Shown here piece after piece: positions 9,001 through 15,600 of a DNA stretch of 26,318 bases. The stretch is from a virus. The notes under the pieces are model-generated. The model did no database searches. It was not told the origin of the DNA and worked only from the letters and a program-made list of their open reading frames with translations. The first letter of the stretch is position 1. Each line of letters starts with the position of its first letter. The position numbers were made by a program, and so were the translations under genes. The stretch is taken from positions 1 through 26,318 of IMG/VR virus record IMGVR_UViG_3300009378_000054, one strand, 5' to 3'.

Positions 9001-9588
9001 ATGGACTTCGGAGCGATGTTCTCAGGAGCAGGAGATTGGATATCTGGGCTATTCTCTGGGTTTACTTTTGCCGAAGGGGGCCCGGCGGATAAGAAGTTCG
9101 CTAGATTTGCTACTGGCGGAATGATTCAAGGAGCTGGAGGCCCAACAGAGGATAAGATACCTGCTTGGCTATCTGATGGCGAATACGTAGTAAACGCAGC
9201 AGCCACAGCACAGTATAGACCTATTTTAGAGTCAATTAACGCTAAAGAGTATGCTAAAGGTGGTTTTGCTAAGTTTGCTAAAGGTGGATTTGCTAAGTTC
9301 TCTGAAGGCGGCATAAATTCTGTAGAGCAAGCTCTACTGGATAATGCTTCTGGAAATACTGGTATCAAGCCTATACCTCAAAGCAAAGTAGGAAATACCG
9401 AAGTTAGCAACAATGTTAATGTAAGTGTAAATGTCACTAACGGTAATGCTTCAGTAGACGTAGATGCAGGAAGTTCTAATGAGATGGATGCAGAGCAATC
9501 TAAGGCATTAGGTTCAATGATTGGACAGAGAGTACAAGAGCAGCTTCTAGAAGAACAGAAGCCTGGTGGAATTTTAAGTAGTTATTAA
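1..9588 (+). CDS. H: Phage tail tape measure protein (lambda gpH-like), 5' partial
   Basis: The reading frame is open from base 1, so the gene begins upstream. The ATG at 190 is internal, because the preceding 63 codons are a continuous Gly/Thr/Ser-rich linker. At least 3195 residues are visible, against 853 in lambda H. This protein runs down the tail lumen, sets tail length and usually takes part in DNA delivery. Counting codons from base 1, residues about 99-263 form the conserved tape-measure domain, with the hallmark 'AEPELLDELGIILRL' followed by a basic/alanine helix. Hydrophobic stretches lie near residues 300-320 and 659-682. Residues about 750-1900 are largely charged coiled coil. 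Three 44-residue GEYV/INA modules follow (5785, 6319, 9112), plus a related 'GDTELAHVNPIEAEIL' motif near 7999. A possible GNAT-like domain lies at 6562-6870. The C terminus ends in 'KPGGILSSY', as usual for proteins that dock on the tip complex. Identity is sure; domain boundaries are by eye. Confidence 0.96.
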   Translation, partial: RVTKATNARADQVSNTRAGIGGGIGRGTRGGGTGGGGTSGGSTSYKQNRGIIGTKGGGGDFSHMASGMGGFVGVYAEIAAKTFALGAAFRALKEAADFGVLIKGMTAYQNVTGSALLSITSDIQKITQGTVEFKQAAQGVTMATAAGFDPEQIRAMGTAATNAGMALGRDLGDAYDRVIKGVTKAEPELLDELGIILRLETASKKYAKRLNEQDSTLNKSAKNLTTYEKQQAVLAEVLEQADKKFGKLGNTMEGHANSVTKLGTALSDLALKTADKALDVDVFFGVGSIKDLMAGLAESASAVITALAALAAFLVTGLMPKTGKFTTDFQNQATKFSDSAISMQSSMAKGGGSIKAWAQEFDGLNKSTGKQTDWLEGFQDTVESISTGMENPGKSVQSVFENMKNSYEAFDTAVKDGDPFDTEFENLEKVVGPKLSKTLKGLTKTAADTSEGVSAIGKSMSASLFEAVDGEVSKLDAAGETVGNLVNKELGINAKMGIRDLKDLRLQMLKTLDPAQYAKEMDKLVDSTSSAMSRGIRRGETFLLNQAVLGAKKKSLKAQGMGAIQQKRIEEGLASSFEEATAQAKKYKSEVGKVLDDMEEKAESRNKKETKRFLKTRKSARGLIRTMRNVGASITAANMKYGTFVAAFGRGMLNMTMKAVQFVAIYQMVESMVKGLAKAFGYTTNYVTDATSAAESFGEELVNQETKWIGYKNQLSLFTDGIEGFTQGMSHSSSTLESFGDSLDTMSTKYAMAYSNMTEGDKAGEWWSDLVFWQDSLEEQLEKQTAGIKKAIQNSGYLKELVASTKGIDVDNLTIINSDGKRSEGLVRLQRQLKKSTEASKKYQDSLKELMKGYESVGKAAEEFDKSILTSTKFDTLVDEASRLKTSFFNAFEDPKGVEMFEENLQTAIRAAKTARNTLDGISLSPKSVLGGWTEDEITSFNMSKDIESAMLKASKDMSSKLGIATNAADTQQAIREGKTAKGHFNKEIQIQAAGSALSTILEGYRGDFLAHLSDEKWEELSETIFNKVNTGLRTLKVKDKSLKASVHGGLGHKLVSGVDPKQVSKVLQDTVNSQITDSMIATGFYQKAISSQVEGMREVHVSAIETLIGEDRGYLEGLADNIKDRKGFLEATDILNEGIKKYLNYVKEAQRQSRYLQGEITLAAEASKKLVSTGTSSDLAASLTTENKVIDLKKKQIQLVITQLRLSDKTKEQQEAIAQEQKKLLNLEESKLSSIQILHQAITAEVKLQHGFYAESVGLVSQLSSALESIGSMTKSQSALLTFTTKKQLAVNTAIDAWLALESKYQKDLKNTDNKDKLTRDYNARKQIVGDTLTTAVKLAEIEVDYSYLEHKLDIYGKLADQASAFKEISSELLGIQTTNNSVTESISILRKRDLDVSKLYLENQRELTELRERNALAKQHGISEETERLHRSEKAHLAKVYKAKQNILKLEAQAALNNLRETSYLDSINRNLLAEEELNSAKLTSSIHINNVKAREVRLENIKKKFDVKALQHEHNVLKIKEKLLSENLTAWDQQNLLRDISSEILEMEKEKVEVMEEYVVGLKEAHEAKKRIGEATLDDELYYRIQEMKDAMPSTIDSAANVMLGSINSAIDSMASNIKEGEGPYGKGGFEDFAAEQWRTAGDSLIDSGAEKLKVASASLMLGSGYVTPEERAVEALKKQEVNNHFLFDIIKVLEDIRDQRSNIASDVASERAKAEDNYNKSYKAASKIDPDTASDLLIEALNLGVSSTQELTESIKALTETMAPVIEEEKKRKAEELANRAFNKDFDKVSSVNDIHDAEIASERLNDMFLAASKINDLQDASIAEELANEARILKEVRNKEVTARNNFLDTVEEMTSALDTFVDSDIFNNFRNSDAYKGVVTKNSPMLIEESTYQPFVKGTKIVDDSHTVQDREDRKRGAEFYSAGGHVAGTGGPKQDNVAAWLSQGEFVVNAEAAARNRAFLDIINAGGSVPGFAEGTRPDGMISGGIYDAINPEVTRILIETNSHVSTITKLIETQVHNSQAIIRELVDDIDTTIAFELGAPMQDFMMFIESDMAPVLDKLSSTLDVLTKDYKAVKDFSVVDWATPDMFKSTEHTTVSKAAGGHISGPGGPKEDKIPAWLSNGEYVINAASTKKHGALIEAINADTVPAFANGGKAESKYAKFADGAKVNTKALRALSEGRFSKGVSFQHWRPTGQLHGSITGLKGGKEVAGLSYSLSKDLTKITGIGIQAGKGVFSTQLLAEVLKHNPLVKSIDPGELSKQGLKAMGNWRTLAASKGITILPAVNEKTVVTPKGNRVLVSNNPAITDLHNKGNKIFTDVNSGNRQWAGSRDDLPKGNTDWKAGRHSKFNRYDRSKFSNFGSKDIKALRAGTVPSFSQSNLFGNNQGFDQKWLKGTGHQPTLPGMDSKNVYTDKWKKKFISDLAKHGRSSSQLDLFPQNRLPFTGPGISRSSGPSMRANAARFGKSFLKWGLGPAGIGISIAELIDWYMESDEATKSVMDNVINLGPTHGVDPITRKKFNKGGLASDSTLDNWLNFGAGVSGAKAIEFLINSQGAGKGWLPNSMFEKAFGMKGSSSAWWQAGKMPFGLQGSFFGAKPTMGGTLGLAGLAGWGGFELGKMMSPEAAKYWDEEALNGYSRTKGMFGFANGGLASKGRNGDTELAHVNPIEAEILKAMGGSGTINPSTGLREYAQGSKAKAVNIKSKTQEDLLTAVKELSKEQADTLLEQLEYFKNVFDFRKGELNEEEKNWKKFNESEAVKSFESATGVEAKALVQAFGASFEMELGNLFKTGKFDAKSMLSTFATSVSTAFMNKGTALAVAGVEDLGKSMFTSMFGPEEGDALTKLKGEGFKGLNAEVVGDKFGGSKKEGSWWSNIFGEGSKGVVDAAERTGVLPTKGLASKALEASEDDTVMSSLKEKLSGDESIFSDISNWGTKVMDSVSGVFKEDGFLGGIWKSIGDFGGELMDGISGLFSGGEAGGGFGSMFSGITDWFKGMDFGAMFSGAGDWISGLFSGFTFAEGGPADKKFARFATGGMIQGAGGPTEDKIPAWLSDGEYVVNAAATAQYRPILESINAKEYAKGGFAKFAKGGFAKFSEGGINSVEQALLDNASGNTGIKPIPQSKVGNTEVSNNVNVSVNVTNGNASVDVDAGSSNEMDAEQSKALGSMIGQRVQEQLLEEQKPGGILSSY
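25..171 (+). other. Gly-rich low-complexity linker in tape measure
   Basis: In the tape-measure frame this stretch encodes a glycine-dominated segment with Thr, Ser and Arg, built from short GGT/GGA/GGG runs such as 'GIGGGIGRGTRGGGTGGGG'. It separates an unseen N-terminal part from the conserved tape-measure domain. It is probably a flexible hinge; no specific function can be read from it. Confidence 0.75.
5785..5916 (+). repeat. Tape-measure GEYV module, copy 1 of 3
   Basis: A 44-residue unit starting 'AGGHVAGTGGPKQDNVAAWL', then 'SQGEFVVNA', and ending '...IINA'. It is followed by a short tail, 'GGSVPGFAEG'. The pattern G-G-h-x-x-G-x-G-G-P-x-x-D-x-[IV]-x-A-W-L-S-x-G-E-[YF]-V-[IV]-N-A recurs exactly in copies 2 and 3. 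Related modules are common in long tape measure proteins; I know of no established function for them. Confidence 0.9.
6319..6450 (+). repeat. Tape-measure GEYV module, copy 2 of 3
   Basis: A second 44-residue unit, starting 'AGGHISGPGGPKEDKIPAWL' and continuing 'SNGEYVINA'. It has the same length as copies 1 and 3 and the same ending, a long helix finishing in 'AINA', then 'VPAFANGG'. Copies 1 and 2 lie close together. Copy 3 is separated from copy 2 by almost 900 residues that hold the GNAT-like region and the glycine-rich C-terminal part. Confidence 0.92.
6562..6870 (+). other. Possible degenerate GNAT-like domain inside tape measure
   Basis: The segment reads like strand-strand-strand ('QLHGSITGL', 'KEVAGLSYSL', 'KITGIGIQ'), then a loop and helix 'AGKGVFSTQLLAEVL', then 'VKSIDPGELSKQG' and a final helix 'LKAMGNWRTLAASKGI'. 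This order resembles the core of GNAT acetyltransferase folds: beta-4, the acetyl-CoA pyrophosphate loop, helix 3 and beta-5. The usual R/Q-x-x-G-x-G/A loop is present only in degenerate form (Q-A-G-K-G-V), so enzymatic activity is doubtful. This is inference from pattern; a structure prediction would decide it. Confidence 0.35.
7981..8091 (+). other. GDTELAHVNP motif segment in tape measure
   Basis: Encodes 'NGDTELAHVNPIEAEILKAM' followed by 'GGSGTINPSTGLREY', just after a 'FANGGLA' sequence of the kind that borders the GEYV modules. The layout (GG start, acidic centre, 'NP.EA' helix, GGSG/NPxTGL tail) suggests a second, related family of small modules that recurs in long tape measures. I do not know its function. 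Confidence 0.55.
9112..9243 (+). repeat. Tape-measure GEYV module, copy 3 of 3
   Basis: A third 44-residue unit, starting 'TGGMIQGAGGPTEDKIPAWL', then 'SDGEYVVNA' and ending 'ESINA'. It is closer to copy 2 (EDKIPAWLS.GEYV) than to copy 1. It lies near the protein's C terminus, directly before the FAKGG tandem repeat. Confidence 0.92.
9253..9300 (+). repeat. 24-bp tandem duplication (AKGGFAKF twice)
   Basis: Two adjacent 24-base copies (9253-9276 and 9277-9300) differ at only two bases, and each encodes AKGGFAKF. They are preceded by 'YAKGG'-like and followed by 'SEGG'-like variants. This looks like recent slippage in the flexible link between the last GEYV module and the tip-binding C terminus of the tape measure. 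Confidence 0.9.
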
Positions 9589-9590
9589 TT

Positions 9591-9941
9591 ATGGCATATA
9601 GTTGGAATACAGTAGTAGGGATACAGCCTGCTAAAGGATTTAAAGAACAAATTAAGCCCAATACGTTAAAAGTTACGTATGGGGGAGGCTACATGCAGCG
9701 TGCTGCAGAGGGGATTAATAACCTAAATGGCAGCTTTAACCTAACGTTTACAAACCGTAGCGCCGCAGATGCCCAGAAGATTATAGATTTCTTAGTTGCT
9801 AGAGGAGGTTTCGAGAAGTTTACTTGGACTCCTCCGTATAAAACTTCAGCTATCTCTGTATTTTGTGATAAGTGGGAGGAGCAGTACGTTGCTCACGATA
9901 CTATTACTATTACTGCAACCTTTACTAAGGTATATGAATAA
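9591..9941 (+). CDS. M: Minor tail protein M-like (tail tip)
   Basis: A 116-residue protein of the lambda gpM family, which sits in the tail tip complex between the tail tube and the L/J tip. Family signs are the N-terminal 'YSWNTVVG', the central 'TFTNRSAADAQKIIDFL', and the C-terminal 'FEKFTWTPPY...VFCDKW' followed by a beta strand ending 'TITATFTKVYE'. The length matches lambda M (109 aa). It starts two bases after the tape-measure stop and has no strong Shine-Dalgarno, so translation is probably coupled. It overlaps the next start as TAATG. Order H-M-L is as in lambda. Confidence 0.92.
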   Translation: MAYSWNTVVGIQPAKGFKEQIKPNTLKVTYGGGYMQRAAEGINNLNGSFNLTFTNRSAADAQKIIDFLVARGGFEKFTWTPPYKTSAISVFCDKWEEQYVAHDTITITATFTKVYE

Positions 9942-10780
9942 TGAGTGACGGGTACAAATCCATAATTGAGGATATCTACGGCTTAGAGCCAGGTGTCTTA
10001 TTAGAGCTATTTGAGTTAGATTTGACTACTATTCCTAACTGGATAACTCCCCCTGACGGCGTAGAAGTGTTGAGGTTTCATGCGGGCAGTACTAACTATG
10101 GTACGTACCAGAATGAGGCAGTAGTGTGGCAAGGAAAAGTATATTATCCATACCCTATCGAAGTAAAAGGATTCGAGTTTAGTGGTAATGGTAAACTACC
10201 TAGCCCTACTTTAAAGGTCGCTAATCTAACTGGAGTACTGACTACTTTAATACTAGATCACGAAGATTTAGTATGGGCTAAATTAACAAGAAAAAGAACA
10301 TTTGCTAAATACTTAGATTCTGTATGCTTTAATGGTACGGATACTACACCGGTTGAGGGTACTCACACATTCTTATCTTGTGTAAATGCGGGTCTAGCGG
10401 GAGGTTGGGCACCGGTGTGGTACCCAAACGATAAACAGGATGTTAACGCTCATTTCCCCGATGATATATTCTTCATCGATAGAAAGAAAACAGAAAACAG
10501 AGTACAAATAGAATTCGAGCTATCTACTGCGTTTGATGTGCATGGTACAAAGCTACCTCGCAGACCTATGATATCTAATACATGCCCTTGGAAGTACCAA
10601 AGCGGGCAGGGGTGTACGTGGGTAGATGACGCTAGTAAGAGGTTTGATGCTGCGGATTTATCTGTAGTAGACCAGGCAGACGATACTTGTGGTAAAAGAG
10701 TAAAGAGCTGCGAGCTTAGGTTTGGGGAGAACCAGCCTTTACCTTATGGAGGTTTCCCAGGTTCAAACATAGGAGTTTAA
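9941..10780 (+). CDS. L: Minor tail protein L-like, Fe-S tip protein
   Basis: A 279-residue protein of the lambda gpL family (lambda L is 232 aa), a tail tip component. The C-terminal half carries the family signature 'LPRRPMISNTCPWKYQSGQG', then cysteines, then 'ELRFG...LPYGGFPG'. Four cysteines at residues 215, 225, 250 and 257 match the conserved ligands that in characterised gpL homologues coordinate an iron-sulfur cluster. Two further cysteines (near 'DSVCFNG' and 'FLSCVNAG') lie in an insertion of about 40 residues in the middle, which may explain the extra length. The ATG overlaps the M stop (TAATG). Confidence 0.94.
   Translation: MSDGYKSIIEDIYGLEPGVLLELFELDLTTIPNWITPPDGVEVLRFHAGSTNYGTYQNEAVVWQGKVYYPYPIEVKGFEFSGNGKLPSPTLKVANLTGVLTTLILDHEDLVWAKLTRKRTFAKYLDSVCFNGTDTTPVEGTHTFLSCVNAGLAGGWAPVWYPNDKQDVNAHFPDDIFFIDRKKTENRVQIEFELSTAFDVHGTKLPRRPMISNTCPWKYQSGQGCTWVDDASKRFDAADLSVVDQADDTCGKRVKSCELRFGENQPLPYGGFPGSNIGV
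10771..10775 (+). promoter_or_regulatory. Ribosome binding site that fixes a GTG start
   Basis: AGGAG lies five bases before the GTG at 10781 and inside the end of the L gene. The first in-frame ATG (10793) would be 17 bases away, which is too far. GTG is therefore the better start for the K-like gene, and it follows directly on the L stop codon. Confidence 0.7.
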
Positions 10781-11494
10781 GTGGAACAAGAGATGAGAAA
10801 GCACGCTAAGATCGCGTACCCTAAAGAGGCGTGCGGTTTAGTGGTAGAAGTTGCTGGAGAGGATACTTACTTCCCTTGTGGCAACCTAGCAGATAGACAA
10901 AATGAGGAATTTATATTAGACCCCGTAGACTACGCTAATGCTGCAGATGCGGGTACTATTAAAGCAATATTTCACTCGCACCCAGACTGGCATGAAAAGC
11001 CAAGCGAGGGAGACCTAGTAGCCTGCGAAGAAACTAAGCTACCTTGGATTATACTTAGCTGGCCAGGGAATAAGTTTTACAGATTTGCTCCTAAGGGCTA
11101 TAGCGTAGAGCTACTTGGCAGACCTTTCTTTTATGGTATTTTAGACTGCTGTACTCTATGGAGGGATGTATACCATAGAGAATTAGGGGTAGACTTCGAG
11201 TGTATAGACAAGAGCGGTAGGTACCCAGAGTATAATTGGTGGGAAGAGGGCAGAGACTATTATATGGAGAACTTTGGCTCACAAGGTTTTGTTAAACTAA
11301 TAGATGAGAAGCCTAAGAAATATGATGTATTTCTAATTAAACTAGCTTCTAAGGTAGCCAACCACGCTGCAGTATATATGGGTGGGGGTATTATTATGCA
11401 CCACGTACTAGGTAAGCTCTCTACCAAAGAAATGTATGGAGGCTACTGGCAGAAACACACAGTACACCACTTAAGGCACAAGTCGCAATGTTAA
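10781..11494 (+). CDS. K: Tail tip peptidase K-like: JAMM + NlpC/P60 fusion
   Basis: A 237-residue lambda gpK-type two-domain protein. The N-terminal half is a JAB1/MPN (JAMM) metallopeptidase fold: Glu16 in 'PKEACG', then His65-Ser-His67-Pro and Ser75-x-x-Asp78, an intact zinc-site pattern. The C-terminal half is an NlpC/P60 cysteine peptidase, with the nucleophile Cys123 in 'GILDCCTLWRD', His195 in 'VANHAAVYMG' and a following His pair (207-208). Both active sites look complete. In lambda, K is needed to assemble functional tails; the peptidase domain may open peptidoglycan during entry. The start is GTG. The 3' end overlaps the next gene by seven bases. Confidence 0.93.
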   Translation: MEQEMRKHAKIAYPKEACGLVVEVAGEDTYFPCGNLADRQNEEFILDPVDYANAADAGTIKAIFHSHPDWHEKPSEGDLVACEETKLPWIILSWPGNKFYRFAPKGYSVELLGRPFFYGILDCCTLWRDVYHRELGVDFECIDKSGRYPEYNWWEEGRDYYMENFGSQGFVKLIDEKPKKYDVFLIKLASKVANHAAVYMGGGIIMHHVLGKLSTKEMYGGYWQKHTVHHLRHKSQC

Positions 11495-12099
11495 CAGATG
11501 TTAAACTATACGGAGAACTAGGGGAGCTATACGGAAAGGAGTTTACCTTTGACGTTAACACCCCTAAGGAAGCTGTAAGCGCCCTTATTACTAATTTTAA
11601 GAAGTTCAAAGAGACTCTTAATACAGAGGGCAATTCCTATGTTTTAGTGTACGGGGATAAAGAGCTAGAGATTGATGATATTATGCTTAAAACTTTTGAC
11701 AAAAGAAAGGTTTTAAAGATAATACCAGTAGTAGCAGGTGCGAAGTCTGGTTGGGTAAGCGTCATAATAGGGGCTATACTAGTTGTAGCAGCCTCTATAA
11801 TGATGGGGCCCGGGGGAGGAATGGCGGTAATGGAGGCAATGATGGCAGGAACCGCTACCGCTATGCAGGTTGGAGGTTTGATTATTAACTCTATAGGAAT
11901 GTCTATGATATCCGCGGGAGTAGCCCAGATATTGGCACCTACCCCTGGTACCCCTGTATCCGCTAAGAAAGATGAAAACTATTACTTTGATGGTCCAGTT
12001 ACTACAACAGCACAAGGGCAGCCCGTCCCTATAGCCTACGGCCAATTAAGAGTAGGCGGCGCAGTTATTACTGCGGAAATAAATTCAGAGGAAGATTAA
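11488..12099 (+). CDS. I: Tail assembly protein I-like, first copy
   Basis: A 203-residue lambda gpI-family protein. The N-terminal part (about 1-85) is beta-grasp-like: 'VKLYGELGELYG', 'TPKEAVSALI', 'VLKIIPVVAGAKSG'. Two hydrophobic glycine-rich stretches follow ('VSVIIGAILVVAASIMMGP' and 'GGLIINSIGMSMISAGVAQI'), and then the family ending 'LAPTP...YYFDGP...QGQPVPIAYGQLRVGGAVI'. gpI is required for tip assembly but is not prominent in the finished virion in lambda. The gene overlaps K by seven bases and the second I copy by TAATG, so the three are probably translated as a coupled unit. Confidence 0.9.
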   Translation: MLTDVKLYGELGELYGKEFTFDVNTPKEAVSALITNFKKFKETLNTEGNSYVLVYGDKELEIDDIMLKTFDKRKVLKIIPVVAGAKSGWVSVIIGAILVVAASIMMGPGGGMAVMEAMMAGTATAMQVGGLIINSIGMSMISAGVAQILAPTPGTPVSAKKDENYYFDGPVTTTAQGQPVPIAYGQLRVGGAVITAEINSEED

Positions 12100-12689
12100 T
12101 GAGCGAAATTAGGCTATATGGAGAGTTAAAAGAGAAGTTCGGTGGGTCTCTGTCTCTAGAGGTACATAGCCCTGCAGAGGCTATCCGCGCCCTATGTTCT
12201 GTACTTCCAGGGTTTAGGGAGTTTGTAACTACTTCTGAAGATAGAAATATTGGGTACCAAGTACTTGTAGACGACACAGCAAGAGGGTGGGATGAGCTAC
12301 ACAGCCCTATGGGCCCTGATATATTAAAAATAGTACCTGTAGTTTATGGAGCCAAAAGCAAGGTTGAGAAGATAATAGTAGGGGCTGTAATGGTATACGT
12401 AGGCTACCAAATGGGAGGGATGGATGTAATTCCTAAAGGTGCCGAAATGAGTACAATGCAGATGGCAGGTAAAATGGTTATAAACTTCGGGGTATCTATG
12501 ATATTTTCAGGTATAGCAGAAATGCTAGCTCCAGATCCTAAGCCAGAAGTAGAGGCTCCTGAGAACTATCATTTTGATGGGCCTGTAAACACAGAAAGAC
12601 AAGGAGTTCCGGTACCTATCGCTTACGGGTTAGTAAGGGTAGGTGGAGCAGTAATTAATGCACAAGTTGTAGCAGAGGACAAAGGTTAA
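12099..12689 (+). CDS. Tail assembly protein I-like, second copy
   Basis: A 196-residue paralogue of the preceding gene. It shares the beta-grasp start ('IRLYGELKEKFGGSLSLEV', 'SPAEAIRALCSVLPGFREF'), the 'ILKIVPVVYGAKS' hinge, two hydrophobic segments and the ending 'NYHFDGPVNTERQGVPVPIA' + 'YGLVRVGGAVI'. The ending is nearly the same as in the first copy, while the central part has diverged. The 'AEAIRALCS..PGFR' part is closer to lambda gpI than in the first copy. Lambda has only one such gene. Both copies look intact, so they may have divided the job or form a hetero-oligomer. It overlaps J by TAATG. Confidence 0.9.
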   Translation: MSEIRLYGELKEKFGGSLSLEVHSPAEAIRALCSVLPGFREFVTTSEDRNIGYQVLVDDTARGWDELHSPMGPDILKIVPVVYGAKSKVEKIIVGAVMVYVGYQMGGMDVIPKGAEMSTMQMAGKMVINFGVSMIFSGIAEMLAPDPKPEVEAPENYHFDGPVNTERQGVPVPIAYGLVRVGGAVINAQVVAEDKG

Positions 12690-15600
12690 TGGAATACACT
12701 AAGAAAATTATTAGAGGTGCTGGTGGCGGTAAAGGCGGAGGCGGTGGAAGAGCTGCAGTCGAAGACCCTAATAACATGCACTCTACAGGTACGGCTAAAC
12801 TTATTGACTTAGTGTCTGAAGGGGAGATAGAAGGCTTAGTAAATGGTGCCAAATCTATATTCTTTGATGATACTCCTCTTAAAAATGCAAACGGAGATTG
12901 GAACTTTGAAGACGTTGTATGGGAAGAGAGACAGGGGTCTCAAGGACAGGGTTACATTCCAGGTTTCGAATCTGTAGGTAATCAGAAGTCTGTAGGTACT
13001 CGTGTTCAGAAAGATGGGTCTACCCCTAATGGAGTAATTAGAACTCTTACTAATAGTAATATGGACGCTATTAGAGTGTCTTTATACACAAATAACTTCT
13101 CTAATCAAGATAAGTCTACAGGAGATGTACACGGCTCTAGCGTAGAGTACCAAATAGACTTTCAAGTAGATAATAGTGGCAGCTGGGTATCTCAAGGCAC
13201 TTTTACTAAAACCGGCAAGACAACTGCTAGGTATGACTGGGCTCATAGATTTCCAATTCCTGATAGTTGGAAGACTGCCGGGTTTAATCAGGTATCAGTC
13301 AGAGTTAAAAGACTAACAGAGGACTCAGACTCTCAAGCTATCAATAATGATATCTATTGGAATACCTATACCGAGATCATTGACAACAAATTTACGTACC
13401 CTAATAGTGCATTAGTTGGCATACAGCTAGACGCTAAACAATTTGGCCACGTACCGAGACGAGGTTACGAAATTAAGGGGGTTAAAGTAAAAGTTCCATC
13501 GAACTATACTCCCTATGACCCAAATTCAACCCAAGTTGGAGATTTTCTTTATTCAAGCATCTGGGATGGTACTTTTGACGTAAAGTGGACGATGAACCCT
13601 GCTTGGATCTACTACGATCTTCTTACTAATGATAGATACGGCCTCGGACAATTTTTAGATGAATATTATATCGATAAGTGGGCACTATATACAATTGCTA
13701 GGTACTGTGATTCGGTAGACGATAACGGGCAGTACGTAGGAGTTCCTTCCGGATTTATGGATGGGAACACTACAAAGATGGAACCTAGATTTACGTGTAA
13801 TTTATACCTACAAGGAGCAAACGAAGCCTACAAAGTACTAAACGATTTAGCCTCTGTGTTTAGAGGCTTAGTGTACTGGGACGAAGGATTAGTATCTGCA
13901 ATTCAAGATGCTCCAAAATTACCTGTATTCCACTTTACAGAAGCTAATGTAATTGACGGGAACTTTGCGTACACTGGGTCTTCCAAGAAGGCCAGGCATA
14001 ACGTAGTATTAGTTACGTGGAACGACCCTGCTAATGGGTATAAACAGACTATTGAGTACGTGGAGGACCGAGAAGGTATTCAAAGGTACGGCATGGTAGA
14101 AAAGAGTGTTATCGCGTTTGGGTGTACCTCTAGAGGCCAAGCACAAAGAGTGGGTAAGTGGATCTTATACACAGAAAGACTAGAAACTGAAGGTATCACG
14201 TTTAAAACGGGGTTCGAAGGAGTACCTGTACGTCCTGGAGATTTAGTAAAGGTTTCGGATAAACATAGAGCCGGGGTACGATATGGAGGTAGAATAATAC
14301 CTTCAGTATGCTCGGATACTAGCTACACTACGCAGACAGATTGTGAGTCCGGTACTATTTTTAGCGGATACGGGCTAAATGACTTTACTAGATCAGGGTC
14401 TTACACAGGTAACCCTGGGGACGTATACCGATTTGTGGTATATCAAACTCCTCATACGGCGCAGACCCACAATATCTTTGTTACAGAGTCTTCATGGTTT
14501 AAAGATGAGGCACTTACCCAAGAATACAATACTTGTTCTGATGGTACTTCCGCTACTGCAGTATTATGCTGTACTAATAATTCTGGGTCCTGGGATGCTG
14601 TAAACAGTACTTGTTCTGGAACCTCCGTAGAGTGGTACACTTTAGATTCCTATGACGGGGATACTTACAGGTTTAAGAATAAGGAAGCTGCAACAGCAGT
14701 AGTTAGAGAAACTAGTTTACTCTTTGAGTCTCCTGTACTAAACGAGGGGGATGTGTGGGAGTATGCCACCCCAAAAGACTTTTCTGTATCCGTAACCAAC
14801 GCAGTAGGGGCTAATAATCCTACGTTTATAGAGAATACTCACGGTAACTCCTCTAATTTAGAACTCGGCGTGGCACCTCTTACCGAGAGCATGCATAATA
14901 CATTCAATATATTTATTAATGGCCAGCTAGACTTTAGTAATGGTATTAATATTCGTATGCAGGAGGAGGAGCAGTCGTACAACTACGGTATCAAGTACTC
15001 TTTTGGGGATGTAATAGGGCATACTATAGGGGACTACTGGGAATGGGACGCAAGAACTTGGAGCGTGACAGATAGAGATACGATCTGTTTAGATGCTCCT
15101 GTGGAATTAAACGGGCAAGATAATATGGACTTTAGTATTATTAAGCCAGATGATAGGTGTACTAACTCCGATGGTAGTATTAATAACTCTTATAATAGTA
15201 GAAGTGCTTGTGTGGGCGCAGGCAAGAAATGGGACGAAGCCTCTTACGTAGTAACTAAAGATATCACTATTGATGCCAATGCTGCTACGTATGAAACAAA
15301 CATCATACATTTAAGTACTTCTCTAGACTTTGACCCTCTACCTATGCAGGTATGGACGATGGAAAGAATAGGGCAGGTAGAGGCCCAGCTATTCAGAGTT
15401 ATGTCTATAACTGAAGACGAGCTGAATAAGTATACTATTACAGGGCTGGAGTACAACGCCTCTAAGTTCGATGCAATTGAGCTAGATGAAGAGTTAGAGA
15501 TTACTAGTATAAGTGAAAGACTACCTTGGGGCACTGCGCCCCCTCCTGTAACTAACATTACAGCTACAGAAGAGCTGTACGCTAATGTTAATACCATACG

